A stretch of 45,301 bases of DNA from Chloroflexota bacterium (GCA_003141455.1 PLMA01000041.1:47214-92514); one strand, 5' to 3'. Shown: positions 1 to 8,492, numbered from the stretch's first letter. Notes: generated by a model not told the origin, from the sequence alone. Numbers and translations are program-made.

Positions 1-34
1 GAGCCGGATCGCCCGGAGCCGGAGTGTTATCCAT
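1..34 (-). CDS. 5' end of a gene leaving the left edge
   Basis: An ATG (complement of 32-34) lies 9 bases after a strong ribosome binding site, AGGAGG, in the complement of 44-49. The reading frame stays open to the window edge and starts MDNTPAPGDPA. Only eleven codons are visible, so no function can be given. The alpha/beta hydrolase upstream on the same strand ends about 105 bases earlier, so the two could be co-transcribed. The call rests on the ribosome binding site and the open frame only. Confidence 0.5.
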   Translation of the reverse strand, partial: MDNTPAPGDPA

Positions 35-140
35 GGCAGATCCCTCCTGAAGAGGCGAGATGGACGCGGCTTCAGCATACCCCCGGCGAAGCGATTCTCC
101 AGTGCGACCTCAGCGTCGCCCGCCCGGCGCAATCGCCGGT

Positions 141-965
141 TCAGTCCCAGGGTCGGAGCGGCGCCAGGAAGTCGATGACGAGGGCGGCCAGTCGCTCGGG
201 CTGCTCCATGCCGATCATGTGAGCCACGTCCGGCCACATGGCGGTCCGGGCGTTCGGAGCGGCCGTCTCCAGCCGCTTCAGCGCCTCCGCAAAGAGGCTG
301 AGGTCCAGGGTCCCGGCGACCGCCAGAACGGGGCAGCGCAGATCGCCCAAACGGTCGTTGGCCGGCGGGATCATCGGGATCCCCCGGCCGGCCACGTGTC
401 CCGGCTCGTAGAGCGGCCGGGCCAGCCTCCGAACGGTCTCGCGGATCTCTGAGGGGACGCGGGTGGCTGACTGACCCGGCCCGTCCACCCAGACGCGGAC
501 CAGTAGATCGGCAATCGCGTCGGGATCGCGCGGGTCGGCCGATTCCACCCGTTCGCCCTCGTCGAAGAGGGTCCGCTCCAAGGGTGTCGCACCGCCTTCG
601 AACCCCCCGGGCCCGGCCCCGACGGGTACTACGGCCACGACCCGGTCCGGCGATTCGATGGCCATATCGAGGCCGATGTGGCCGCCCTTGCTGTTGCCGA
701 CGATGGCCGCGCGCCCCACCCCGAAAGCGTCCAGCACGGCCCGCAGATCAGCCCGATCGCTGTACTCGACGTCATCGGTTGTCGATGCTCCGAAGCCGCG
801 CAGGTCGTAGCGGATGACCCGGTAGCCGGCGGAGATCAGCCCTGGGATCATCGGATCCCACGCCGTATGGTCCACGATTGCCGCGTGGATGAGGATCAGC
901 GGCGGCCCGACGCCTTCCCCAACCGCGAACAGGCGACCGCCCGAAACATCGACGAATCGCTCCAC
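141..965 (-). CDS. alpha/beta-fold hydrolase
   Basis: 274 residues, the usual size for a single-domain alpha/beta hydrolase (AB_hydrolase_1/6). Visible: the oxyanion-side strand LILIHAAI near residue 23, the nucleophile elbow GNSKGG with Ser92, an acid candidate Asp221 in AGTLDLS, and the catalytic His249 in DVAHMIG. It lacks a signal peptide and should be cytoplasmic. Substrate cannot be read from sequence; relatives include esterases, lactonases and C-C bond hydrolases. The gene is divergent from the membrane esterase that starts at 1057, so the 91-base gap between them probably holds both promoters. Family is sure, substrate unknown. Confidence 0.9.
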   Translation of the reverse strand: MERFVDVSGGRLFAVGEGVGPPLILIHAAIVDHTAWDPMIPGLISAGYRVIRYDLRGFGASTTDDVEYSDRADLRAVLDAFGVGRAAIVGNSKGGHIGLDMAIESPDRVVAVVPVGAGPGGFEGGATPLERTLFDEGERVESADPRDPDAIADLLVRVWVDGPGQSATRVPSEIRETVRRLARPLYEPGHVAGRGIPMIPPANDRLGDLRCPVLAVAGTLDLSLFAEALKRLETAAPNARTAMWPDVAHMIGMEQPERLAALVIDFLAPLRPWD

Positions 966-1056
966 GAGTCGGAGTCTACCCGGCCCGTCGTGGCCCTATG
1001 TGGCGTAACCTTGCCGCTACCCCGCAAGCGTCACGACCAAGCAGCAGGGAGTCCGC

Positions 1057-2718
1057 GTGACCATCGGCAAGTCGGCCGTCGACAAGCCCGAGCCTGGCGA
1101 TTCGCCCGGCCGCGCCGCGCGAATCGCGAAGCTGGCCCCCGGCGGCCGGCCCTCGCCACGAGTGGCTTCCCTGGCAGGGGTCGGCGGGGCCCTGCTCTGG
1201 GCCGCCGTCCTTGCCGTCGAGGTGATGCGGGCTCACCTGAGCCACTCTCTGGTATCGCGGCCGGACCGAATCCTGGGCTGGGGCGGGGCGCCCTTTGAGG
1301 CGCCGCTGACGCTGGCAATGGCCGTGGCCGCCGTGCTGCTCGTGATCCTGGGCTTGGGTCTACGAGCGGCCATCCACGGTCGCCTCGTGTGGGCCGGATT
1401 CGTCGGGCTTCTGGGCGTGGCCGCGGCCGCGAATCTGGCCATCCGGCTCTTTCCCACGGATGCGGCCATGTACGAGACGAGCCCCCTGCGGGGCGCCGCC
1501 GGCATCGTGTTCGACCTCGTCCTGCCGGCGGCGGCGGTCCTGGCGGGGGTGGGACTCGTCCGATCCGGTTCGACCGTCGCGGGCTGGTGCTCCGCCGGGG
1601 CCGGGATCGTCATGGTCTGGGCCGAGATAGACGCCACGGCCATTGGTGCGATGGCGGGCGCCGGCCAGCCGCAGTCAGAAGGCGCGATCGCGGCCGAGAT
1701 CGTTGCCATGGCCTGGATCGGCGGCCTCTCGCTCGTCCTGCTCGCCCTGCGTGGTGAGGACCATGTCACCGCCGTTCGATCGCTGCGGGCGCGTCTGGCC
1801 TTCGGCGGCCTCGGGGCCGGCCTGGCCGTGCTGGTCGCGATCCAGATGGTCGCGACGCTCGTCGGGTACGGGGTCATGGGGCCCGTAGTGACCGCCCAGC
1901 TGGAGGGTCGGACGCAGGCTTCGACCGTATCCGTCGATTCTGTCGCCCGTTCGTATCGTGTCTACCGGCCGGCCTCCGTCGCCTCGAGACCCGGCCTCGT
2001 GATCGTCCTGTCCGGCGTCTATGGCAGCGGCTTCCAGGCCGAGGTGACCACCGGATTCGACGCCCAGGCCGATCGGCTCGGCTGGCTGGCCGCCTACCCC
2101 GACAGCGTCCTGGATGGCTGGGACGCGTTCGGCAGCACGTCGGATTGGGGCCTCCATCCGGGCGCGGACGACGTCAGGTTCATCGGCGCGCTGATCGACA
2201 AGATCGTGGCCGGCGACGGGGTGGATCCGGGGCGCGTCTACGTCACCGGCATGTCACGCGGCGGAATGATGACCCACCGGATCGGCTGCGAGTTGGCCTC
2301 GAAGGTTGCCGCCGTCGCTCCCGTGTCGGGGAACATGGCGACTGCAACCGGCAGCGCCGCCGATGTCCCGTGCAATCCCGTTCGGCCGGTCTCCGTGCTC
2401 GCGATCCATGGAAGCGCCGACGGCGTCATTCCGATAGCGGGCGGCCGCGTTGACATCCCGTTCTCGCCTCTTGTCGATGTCATGGCCAGGTGGCGGATCG
2501 CAAACGGTTGCGGGGATGCTTCTTCCGTGGCTACGGACGGCTCGTCAACGACCACCAGCTGGCAGTGCCCCGACGGCACCACGGTGGCGATGCGGGTAGT
2601 CCAGGGAGGCTGGCACGTCTGGCCCGGAACGCCGACCGGTGTGGGTGGGCCGGACGCGTTCGACGGCTCCAGGGTAGTCGCCGATTTCTTCGTGGCCCAT
2701 GCAAGGGCGTCCGGGTAG
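1057..2718 (+). CDS. membrane-anchored PHB-depolymerase/LpqC-like esterase
   Basis: 553 residues. The GTG start follows CAGGGAG. Residues 1-275 are a hydrophobic domain with about seven predicted membrane segments (near 40-58, 83-104, 110-132, 147-168, 175-200, 212-231, 250-278). Residues 290-550 are a secreted-type esterase of the PHB depolymerase/feruloyl esterase (LpqC, Esterase_PHB) family: RSYRVYRP near 299, LVIVLSGVYGSG, nucleophile motif GMSRGG with Ser400, acid candidate Asp455 in HGSADGVIP, and His520 in GGWHVWPG. Family members normally carry only a signal peptide, so the multi-span N-terminus is a fusion that would tether the enzyme outside the membrane. Likely substrates are polyesters or aromatic esters; this is inferred from the family. 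Confidence 0.85.
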   Translation: MTIGKSAVDKPEPGDSPGRAARIAKLAPGGRPSPRVASLAGVGGALLWAAVLAVEVMRAHLSHSLVSRPDRILGWGGAPFEAPLTLAMAVAAVLLVILGLGLRAAIHGRLVWAGFVGLLGVAAAANLAIRLFPTDAAMYETSPLRGAAGIVFDLVLPAAAVLAGVGLVRSGSTVAGWCSAGAGIVMVWAEIDATAIGAMAGAGQPQSEGAIAAEIVAMAWIGGLSLVLLALRGEDHVTAVRSLRARLAFGGLGAGLAVLVAIQMVATLVGYGVMGPVVTAQLEGRTQASTVSVDSVARSYRVYRPASVASRPGLVIVLSGVYGSGFQAEVTTGFDAQADRLGWLAAYPDSVLDGWDAFGSTSDWGLHPGADDVRFIGALIDKIVAGDGVDPGRVYVTGMSRGGMMTHRIGCELASKVAAVAPVSGNMATATGSAADVPCNPVRPVSVLAIHGSADGVIPIAGGRVDIPFSPLVDVMARWRIANGCGDASSVATDGSSTTTSWQCPDGTTVAMRVVQGGWHVWPGTPTGVGGPDAFDGSRVVADFFVAHARASG

Positions 2719-2755
2719 CAAGGCCGATCGTGGGAACGACACATGAGGTGCGAAC

Positions 2756-3298
2756 GTGCTCGAGATAGCCGTAGTGGTAATGGCGTGCCTGTGCTGGCGC
2801 AACGGTAGGACCGTGCGGAAGGCGGGGCACAGCCAGCGCAGCTACTGGCTGATCACGCTCGGCTTGCTGTTCGTCGGCTATGTCGCAGGAGAGATCATCG
2901 GGTCCATCTTGCTAGGCTGGCCCCACGCACCTGTATGGGTGACCTATGTGTGCGGGTGGGGCGGCATAATTCTCGGCGGCGCCGCTTCGTACCAAATCGC
3001 CAACAGGGCCGCTCGGACTCCCGTGCCCGGATCCGGTGCGCCCTGGGATCCCACGCATTGGTCCCCTGAAGGCGACCTCGACGTCACGGACGCTCCGGAT
3101 TCGGGATCCGTCGTAGCAGTCATCCCGGGGCGCCGGCTCATCCTGGTCGATGAGTGGGCAGGCGACCGGGCGCATGTCGTCATGGCCGATGGCCGGCAAG
3201 GTTGGGTCGACGGAGAGGGGCTGATTGCTTTCCGTTCTGAGCGTGGCGACGTCTGGGAGTCGCCGGCGGAGGCTGGTGGGTCCGAGACGGACGACTAG
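2756..3298 (+). CDS. small membrane protein with SH3-like tail
   Basis: 180 residues, GTG start preceded by GAGGTG. An N-terminal hydrophobic stretch and two further membrane segments (about residues 30-54 and 58-81) are followed by a soluble C-terminus. Residues 118-160 contain a pattern typical of bacterial SH3-like domains (a short strand, then ADGRQGWVDGEGL). It begins 37 bases after the esterase stop and probably shares its transcript. The family is not recognised; a membrane-attached SH3-like domain would suit binding to cell wall or another envelope component, which is inference. Confidence 0.65.
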   Translation: MLEIAVVVMACLCWRNGRTVRKAGHSQRSYWLITLGLLFVGYVAGEIIGSILLGWPHAPVWVTYVCGWGGIILGGAASYQIANRAARTPVPGSGAPWDPTHWSPEGDLDVTDAPDSGSVVAVIPGRRLILVDEWAGDRAHVVMADGRQGWVDGEGLIAFRSERGDVWESPAEAGGSETDD

Positions 3299-3413
3299 CT
3301 CGACCGGAAGATACCGATCCGGCCGAGGCGCTCGTAGCTAGCGCACCGGGAGCTCGGCCGAGGCTGGTGCGCACTCCGCCGCCCGAGTCCACGCCTTCTG
3401 GCACCATCCGCAC

Positions 3414-4148
3414 ATGAGCCACAGCAACCCGCCGAGCGAGTCTTCGACCGCCCGCCCTCCGGTCGCCCTGCCCGACCTGCCAGAACCGCAAGCCATCCTC
3501 TTCGACCTGGACGGAACGCTGGTGGACACCGTGGCGCTCCGAGTGGCGGCCTGGGTGGAGGCGTTTGGGCGGTTCGATATCCCGGTCGATCGCGAGCTCC
3601 TGCCCGCCTACATGGGATCGGATGGCCGCTGGCTGGCCAGAGAGTTGGCGCGGGCCGCCGGCCGCGAGATCGACTGGGCCACTAGCGACGAGATCGACCG
3701 TCTCAGCGGCTCGCTCTTCGACAAGCTGAACAAGGCGCCGCAACCGCTGCCGGGCGCCACCGAGCTGCTCACGGCTCTCGAGGGGGAAGGCCGGACCTTC
3801 TGCATCGCCACGGCGAGCCAACCCGGCCAGGTGGAGGCCAACGTCAAGGCTCTTCGACTGCCCGCCCCGCCCCGGATCGTTGATGCCAGCCACGTGGAGA
3901 ACGCCAAACCCGAACCGGACCTGCTTCTTGCCGCCGCTGCCCAACTGGGCGTTGCGCCAGAGGGCTGCTGGTACGTGGGCGACTCGTCGTGGGACATGAT
4001 GGCGAGCGTCCGTGCCGGAACGGTAGCGGTGGGAGTGACCACGGGCGCCACCTCCGCCGAGACGCTGCTGGCGGCCGGCGCCGCGGTCGCCGTGCAGGGT
4101 CTGCCGGTGCTGGCGGCGGAGCTCCAGAGGCGTGGCCTGTTGCGCTAG
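3414..4148 (+). CDS. HAD-family phosphatase (beta-phosphoglucomutase-like)
   Basis: 244 residues with all four HAD motifs: motif I FDLDGTLVDT (nucleophile Asp31, acid/base Asp33), motif II Thr in IATASQPG, motif III Lys in NAKPEPD, and motif IV GDSSWD. The helical cap between motifs I and II (about residues 45-110) is the C1 type used by phosphoglycolate phosphatase and beta-phosphoglucomutase relatives. It is a soluble phosphomonoesterase or phosphomutase; the cap gives no recognisable substrate signature. The 115-base gap upstream and 66-base gap downstream leave it probably monocistronic or loosely linked to the DUF1684 gene. Confidence 0.9.
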   Translation: MSHSNPPSESSTARPPVALPDLPEPQAILFDLDGTLVDTVALRVAAWVEAFGRFDIPVDRELLPAYMGSDGRWLARELARAAGREIDWATSDEIDRLSGSLFDKLNKAPQPLPGATELLTALEGEGRTFCIATASQPGQVEANVKALRLPAPPRIVDASHVENAKPEPDLLLAAAAQLGVAPEGCWYVGDSSWDMMASVRAGTVAVGVTTGATSAETLLAAGAAVAVQGLPVLAAELQRRGLLR

Positions 4149-4214
4149 CCCGGAGGTCGCATCGCCCTCGGGCCGACGCGGAGGGTCCAACGCGGGCGGG
4201 CGTATCGTGCCGAT

Positions 4215-4988
4215 ATGCATTCGACCGAACCGACCTCGACGGCTTCAGGCACTTCGGCGCAGGACCAGCGGGTCGAAAGGATGCGGCTGGCCGACTGGCG
4301 GCGCCGTATCTCGGAGCTTTATGCCGAGGTGCGGGCGGTGGCGGCGACCGATCCCCCGGCGGCCTGGGATCACTGGCGCCTGATCCGGGAGCGGCTGTAC
4401 CGGGAGCACCCGTCGTCTCCGGTCCCGCCCGATAGGCGAGCCGCCTTCGTTGCCGGGCATTTCGCCTACGACCCGAGTCTTCGTTTCGAGGTGCCGGTGC
4501 GGCCCGACGGGACGACGGAGCCTGCCGGTCGGGCAGGGGAGAGCCTCGCCGGTTCGGGCTCCGCTTCGGGCTCCGCTTCGGGCTCCGACTTGGCCGCCCG
4601 CCTGGGCGCCGGTTTGGGCGCCGGGTTAGCGCTGCCGATCAGCGTCGGACAGCCGATCGCGTTCGAACGGGTCGGCTGGCTGGATATCCCGTTCGAGTCG
4701 GGCGTGCGAAGACTCGCCCTATTCTGGCTGCCCGAGTACTCGGGAGGGTTCTTCCTGCCGTTTCGAGATGCGACCAATGGTGCCGCGACCTACGGCGGGG
4801 GCCGCTACCTGATCGACAGCGCCAAGGGGGCCGACCTCGGCGGCGACCCGGCTCGGGGCACCGTGATCCTCGACTTCAACTTCGCGTACCACCCCTCATG
4901 CGCCTTCGACCCTCGCTGGTCGTGCCCGCTCTCGCCGCCCGAGAACCGACTCGCCATGGAGGTCCGCGCCGGGGAGCTTCTCCGCTGA
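4215..4988 (+). CDS. DUF1684 domain protein
   Basis: 257 residues. The C-terminal half carries the DUF1684 signature: FFLPFRDATNG, YGGGRYL, FNFAYHPSCAFDPRW, then CPLSPPENRLAMEV and a final AGE. The function of this family is not established; its conserved Tyr/Asp/Cys cluster suggests a small-molecule or flavin-like binding barrel, but I do not assign one. Residues 110-140 hold an inserted Gly/Ser/Ala-rich linker made of a 12-base tandem repeat (GSAS repeated, about 4557-4587), which most relatives lack. No signal peptide. It converges with the KOW-like/helicase pair on the opposite strand 41 bases downstream. Confidence 0.85.
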   Translation: MHSTEPTSTASGTSAQDQRVERMRLADWRRRISELYAEVRAVAATDPPAAWDHWRLIRERLYREHPSSPVPPDRRAAFVAGHFAYDPSLRFEVPVRPDGTTEPAGRAGESLAGSGSASGSASGSDLAARLGAGLGAGLALPISVGQPIAFERVGWLDIPFESGVRRLALFWLPEYSGGFFLPFRDATNGAATYGGGRYLIDSAKGADLGGDPARGTVILDFNFAYHPSCAFDPRWSCPLSPPENRLAMEVRAGELLR

Positions 4989-5029
4989 CGGCCTTGGCCA
5001 CCGGATCGGCGACGGGCTGGGCCGCCGAG

Positions 5030-5377
5030 TCAGTCGACGGGTTGAGCCGTCTCCTCGCCGGGCTTGCCCGCGGGCGCTACCCGCTGCAGATCCACGCCTC
5101 GGACTCGCCGCGTCTTGCCGGCTTCTGTGCGGACCATGGCGGCGGGGATCAGCCCGCCGACGATCGAGTCCACGACTGCCAGCTCGCCGGCATAGAGTCC
5201 GCCCCCGCCGATGCGCACCCGATCGCCGACTGAGATGTCGTCGCGTCCGGTGAGCGCCGCCAGGTTGATCTCCGCGACCGTCGAGCGGACGTATCCCGGG
5301 TCGCCGGGCAGCCCAACCGTTCGGACTTGCCGCGTTGCCGTCCGGGCTACCGGGTAGTTGATCTTGCGCTTTCGCAC
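5030..5377 (-). CDS. small basic KOW/SH3-like protein coupled to the helicase
   Basis: 115 residues, GTG start. Its ribosome binding site AAGGAGG overlaps the TAA stop of the DEAD-box helicase gene immediately upstream, so translation is probably coupled. The N-terminus is very basic (MRKRKINYPVAR), and residues 46-98 look like a KOW- or SH3-like barrel (VGDRVRIGGGGLYAG, a loop, then KTRRVRGVDLQRV). That architecture suits RNA or ribosome binding, and the pairing with an RNA helicase supports it, but I cannot name a family. It could act as a helicase cofactor. Function is inferred; the coding call is solid. Confidence 0.7.
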   Translation of the reverse strand: MRKRKINYPVARTATRQVRTVGLPGDPGYVRSTVAEINLAALTGRDDISVGDRVRIGGGGLYAGELAVVDSIVGGLIPAAMVRTEAGKTRRVRGVDLQRVAPAGKPGEETAQPVD

Positions 5378-5392
5378 GGCAGACAGCCCTCC

Positions 5393-6652
5393 TTAGCGGC
5401 CCGAAGCCGCAAATGCGGGCCGAGCCTGACCGGATCGTCCGCGACCTGAGAACGTGCGAGCCCCGGAACGCCCGTCATAGCGTCGAGCCGGGGCCGGCTC
5501 GCGATCTGGATCGGGCAGGAACTCCTCGACGACTGCGTAGGGGATGGCCTTTCGCAAGAGGCGCTGGACCCCGCGCAACTCCTCGACCTCGTCGGGAGAG
5601 ACGAGCGAGATGGCCGTTCCGCTCGCACCGGCCCGGCCGGTCCGGCCGATGCGGTGGATGTAGTCCTGCGGATCGTTCGGCAACTCGAAGTTGACGACGT
5701 ACGGCAGGTCCTCGATGTCCAGCCCGCGCGATGCCACGTCCGTGGCGACGAGAACCTTGACGAAGCGACCCTTGAAGGCCGCCAGGGCCCGCGTCCGCTC
5801 CGGCTGGCTTCGGTCGCCGTGGATGGCCGAGGTGCTCACGCCTCTGCGATCGAGGTATGAGGCCAATCTGCTGGCGCCGAGCTTGCTTCGGGTGAAGACG
5901 AGGACCTGCTCCATCTGATCGCGCTTGATCAGGTGCAGGAGCAGGTCGGCCTTGCGCTCGGTATCGACCGGGTACAGGACCTGGGTCAGGTTGTCGGCGA
6001 TGCTGTTGCGGGCGGCGACTTCGACCGTTTCGGGGTTGGTTAGGAACTCGCCCGCCATCTGCCGGATGTCGTCCGAGAAGGTGGCCGAGAAGAGAAGCGT
6101 CTGGCGCTTCGCAGGGATGCTCGCGACGATCTTGCGGACGTCGGGGATGAAGCCCATGTCGAGCATTCGGTCGGCCTCGTCCAGGACGAGGATCTCGACC
6201 GCGGTGAGGTTGACGCTGCGCTGACCGATGTGGTCGAGCAGGCGGCCCGGCGTCGCGACCAAGATCTCCACGCCGTTCCAGAGCATCTTGATCTCGGGAT
6301 CGATGCGGGTGCCGCCGTACACGACGGCCGATCGCAGCGGAACGCCCCGACCGTATGTCTTGACCGCCTCGGAGATCTGGACCGCAAGCTCGCGGGTTGG
6401 GGTCAGGATGAGGACCCGGACCGGGTGCCGCGCCGGCGAGAACCCGGCGTTGCCGTGGTGGCGGAGATTCTCCAGGATCGGCAGCACGAAGGCGGCCGTC
6501 TTGCCGGTGCCGGTCTGGGCGGCGGCGAGGACGTCGCGGCCGGCCATGATGAGGGGAATGGCCGCGCTCTGGACGGGCGTCGGCTCGGTGTAGCCCTCGC
6601 GCGCCACTGTGGCGAGGAGGTCGGCCGAAAGGCCGAGGTTTTCGAATGTCAA
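5393..6652 (-). CDS. rhlE: DEAD-box ATP-dependent RNA helicase, RhlE type
   Basis: 419 residues. All core motifs are present: Q motif FENLGL...YTEPTPVQ (3-28), Walker A AQTGTGKT (45-52), PTRELA (85-90), TPGR (134-137), DEAD (158-161), SAT (189-191), and in the second RecA domain the HRIGRTGR motif. A short arginine-rich tail (RRYDGRSGARTFSGRGRSG) replaces a structured C-terminal domain, as in RhlE/CsdA-like cold-responsive helicases. The start is TTG at 6650-6652 with AGGAG seven bases before it; no better start exists because the Q motif begins two codons later. It probably unwinds rRNA or mRNA structure. A cold-shock gene lies 1.4 kb upstream on the same strand, consistent with a shared theme. 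Confidence 0.92.
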   Translation of the reverse strand: MTFENLGLSADLLATVAREGYTEPTPVQSAAIPLIMAGRDVLAAAQTGTGKTAAFVLPILENLRHHGNAGFSPARHPVRVLILTPTRELAVQISEAVKTYGRGVPLRSAVVYGGTRIDPEIKMLWNGVEILVATPGRLLDHIGQRSVNLTAVEILVLDEADRMLDMGFIPDVRKIVASIPAKRQTLLFSATFSDDIRQMAGEFLTNPETVEVAARNSIADNLTQVLYPVDTERKADLLLHLIKRDQMEQVLVFTRSKLGASRLASYLDRRGVSTSAIHGDRSQPERTRALAAFKGRFVKVLVATDVASRGLDIEDLPYVVNFELPNDPQDYIHRIGRTGRAGASGTAISLVSPDEVEELRGVQRLLRKAIPYAVVEEFLPDPDREPAPARRYDGRSGARTFSGRGRSGQARPAFAASGR

Positions 6653-6784
6653 ACGAGTTCTCCTGAGTGCGTCATGCGACGCGGGGTCTGGGCGTGCCGG
6701 GCGAGATGGATACAGTCCCGCAGGGGCGACGCCGTCGAGATCTGATAGTTGTTGCTGGCCGCGACGAGTCGCGCGGCGGGGCGG

Positions 6785-7990
6785 TCAGGCAACGACGGCC
6801 GCCAACTTGCGATCGCGCGGGTAAGGCCGTTCGGCGGCCGCGCGAGCGGCCCGATCGAATACGTGCCGGTACTTGCGGCCCACTTCCCACCACACCATGC
6901 CCCGGCTGTGCTCGTACGCGAGCCGCCCCATCGAGGCCCGCAATTCGGAGTCGAGCAGCAGCTCCGTTATCGCCGTGGCGAGAGCGCTCGACGAAGTCGG
7001 AGAAACGAGCCTGCCGCGTCCCTCGGCGAGCAACTCGGACGCGAGTGCGGAGGGAGTCGAAACGATGGCCTTGCCGGCGCCCATGGCGTAGGCGAGGGTG
7101 CCCGACACCGTCCGGTCGAGGTCCGGTGACGGCGACACGAAGACGTCCGCGGCCTCGAGCCAGGTGCAGAGCTCTACCCGGCCGACGAACCGATCGACGA
7201 ACTTGACCTGCTCGGTCATGCCCAGGGCCGCAGCCTGGGCTTCGAGGGCGGCTCGATAGGCCTCGCCGGCGCTGCCGACGGTGGTGGCCGGACTGGTGGA
7301 GCCCAGGATGACGTATCGCGCCGTGGGCACGGCGGCGACGATCGCGGGCATGGCTTCGATCACGGACTCGAGGCCCTTACCGGGCGCGAGGAGGCCGAAG
7401 CTCAGGATGACCGCTTTGCCCTGAAGGCCGAGGCGCGGCTTGATCGTGTCCGGAGCGATCAGCGGTAGATCGGCCACGCCATGGGGGACGATGTCGATCC
7501 GATTGGCGTCCACGCCGTATTCGCCGGTCAGCAGATCGGCGGCGGCTTGTGACATGACCACCGATGCCTCGGCGGCGTTCACAAGTTCGATGAGGATCGC
7601 CCGCTGCGCCGGTGTGGGGTGGGCAAGGACGCTATGGAGCGTGACCGCCATCGGGACTCGCAGAGCCCGGATGAAGTCCAGGACGTAGGAGCCGTCGTCG
7701 CCGCCCCAGATACCTGGTTCGAACTGAACCGAGACGACGTCCACGCCGCAGTCGTTGAGGGCGTGGGCCACGTACGCATAGTCGCTCTGGATGTCGCGCC
7801 GGATGCGGTGACGGACTTCGGCCGGATAAGGGCCGGGCTCGCTCGAAGGGTGAAGGGCGACGATCTCGCGCTCACCGACCGTCGTGGCCAGATCGTACGT
7901 GAACGTCGCGATGCCGCATCGGCGTGGCGCATAGGTGGAAACGAAGGCTGTCCTCGAGATGAGGTAGCTCCTGTCAGGTGGAACCGCCAA
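6785..7990 (-). CDS. GT4-family glycosyltransferase
   Basis: 401 residues. The N-terminal GT-B domain starts FVSTYAPRRCGIATFTYDL, a signature of GT4 mannosyl/glucosyl transferases, with VQFEPGIWGG and TLHSVLAHP loops. The C-terminal domain has LSFGLLAPGKGLESVIEAMP, YVILGSTSP, and the donor-site region VSPSPDLDRTVSGTLAYAMGAGKAIVSTP, in which the usual ExGFG-like Glu is replaced by an Asp-Arg-Thr-Val-Ser context. It is predicted to be a cytoplasmic, nucleotide-sugar-dependent enzyme acting on a polysaccharide or glycolipid acceptor. The start is taken as TTG (7988-7990), 16 bases beyond the cold-shock terminator hairpin; no ATG is available near the first conserved strand. Confidence 0.88.
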   Translation of the reverse strand: MAVPPDRSYLISRTAFVSTYAPRRCGIATFTYDLATTVGEREIVALHPSSEPGPYPAEVRHRIRRDIQSDYAYVAHALNDCGVDVVSVQFEPGIWGGDDGSYVLDFIRALRVPMAVTLHSVLAHPTPAQRAILIELVNAAEASVVMSQAAADLLTGEYGVDANRIDIVPHGVADLPLIAPDTIKPRLGLQGKAVILSFGLLAPGKGLESVIEAMPAIVAAVPTARYVILGSTSPATTVGSAGEAYRAALEAQAAALGMTEQVKFVDRFVGRVELCTWLEAADVFVSPSPDLDRTVSGTLAYAMGAGKAIVSTPSALASELLAEGRGRLVSPTSSSALATAITELLLDSELRASMGRLAYEHSRGMVWWEVGRKYRHVFDRAARAAAERPYPRDRKLAAVVA

Positions 7991-8005
7991 CGTGGCGGGG
8001 CGCTC

Positions 8006-8037
8006 CGCGGCCCGAGACGGCTACCGTCCGGGCCGCG
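8006..8037 (-). terminator. hairpin terminator of the cold-shock gene
   Basis: Nine-base perfect arms CGCGGCCCG (8006-8014) and CGGGCCGCG (8029-8037) enclose a second five-base stem GACGG/CCGTC closed by a three-base CTA loop, with one bulged A. It lies 17 bases after the cold-shock stop codon and before the GT4 start. No clear T run follows, which is common for GC-rich hairpin terminators. Confidence 0.7.
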
Positions 8038-8053
8038 AATGCCGGAAGGCGGA

Positions 8054-8257
8054 CTAGGCCGCGCTAACCTGTACGGCGCGCGGGCCCTTGGGGCTGGTCT
8101 CGATTTCGAACGAGACACGCTCGCCGCCGATAAGGCGATCGAAGTCGAGAGGGGCTACGAGGCCGCCGCGGTGGAAGAAGTATTCCTTACCGTCCTCGGC
8201 TGCAATGAAGCCGAAACCGCGGTCGCCAACGACCTTCTTGATTGTACCGGTGGTCAT
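8054..8257 (-). CDS. csp: cold-shock domain protein
   Basis: 67 residues, the standard CspA-family size. RNP1-like motif GDRGFGFIAA (11-20) and RNP2-like motif KEYFFHRGGL (24-33) are intact, and the C-terminal strand GPRAVQVSAA is typical. The protein is a single OB-fold that binds single-stranded RNA and DNA as a chaperone. ATG at 8255-8257 is preceded by GGAAAGGG and AAGAGG; the upstream in-frame extension to 8602 is leader RNA rather than protein. It has its own promoter, leader hairpin and terminator, so it is monocistronic. Cold induction is likely from the leader but not proven by sequence. Confidence 0.95.
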   Translation of the reverse strand: MTTGTIKKVVGDRGFGFIAAEDGKEYFFHRGGLVAPLDFDRLIGGERVSFEIETSPKGPRAVQVSAA

Positions 8258-8331
8258 AAGTGACCCTTTCCTCTTCCCGAACCAGACGGCAGACGCACGG
8301 TCTGTTCGAGAAGGAAGGTCGACCACGCGGA

Positions 8332-8356
8332 GCGTCACCACAAGAGGTGGCGACGC
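8332..8356 (-). promoter_or_regulatory. stem-loop at the 5' end of the cold-shock leader
   Basis: Ten-base arms (GCGTCACCAC at 8332-8341, GTGGCGACGC at 8347-8356) pair with a single G-T wobble around a five-base loop. With transcription starting near 8354 from the promoter described here, the hairpin would sit at the extreme 5' end of a roughly 95-base untranslated leader. Cold-shock leaders of other bacteria use such structures for stability or temperature-dependent folding. Confidence 0.55.
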
Positions 8357-8360
8357 ACCC

Positions 8361-8389
8361 ACATTACTCGCTTTTGGCCGATAACACAA
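8361..8389 (-). promoter_or_regulatory. sigma-70-type promoter of the cold-shock gene
   Basis: On the minus strand, TTGTGT (complement of 8384-8389) and TAATGT (complement of 8361-8366) are separated by exactly 17 bases, matching the -35/-10 layout. The region is notably A/T-rich against its surroundings. It would start RNA near 8354, about 97 bases before the cold-shock ATG. Confidence 0.55.
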
Positions 8390-8492
8390 ATGCTGAGTCC
8401 CTTCGTATATGGCTCCGCGCGCACGAAGGTCACGGCGTTCGCGGGCGTCGCAACGAGCGCCGACCGACTTGACCGAATGGGGCAACGGCCCC

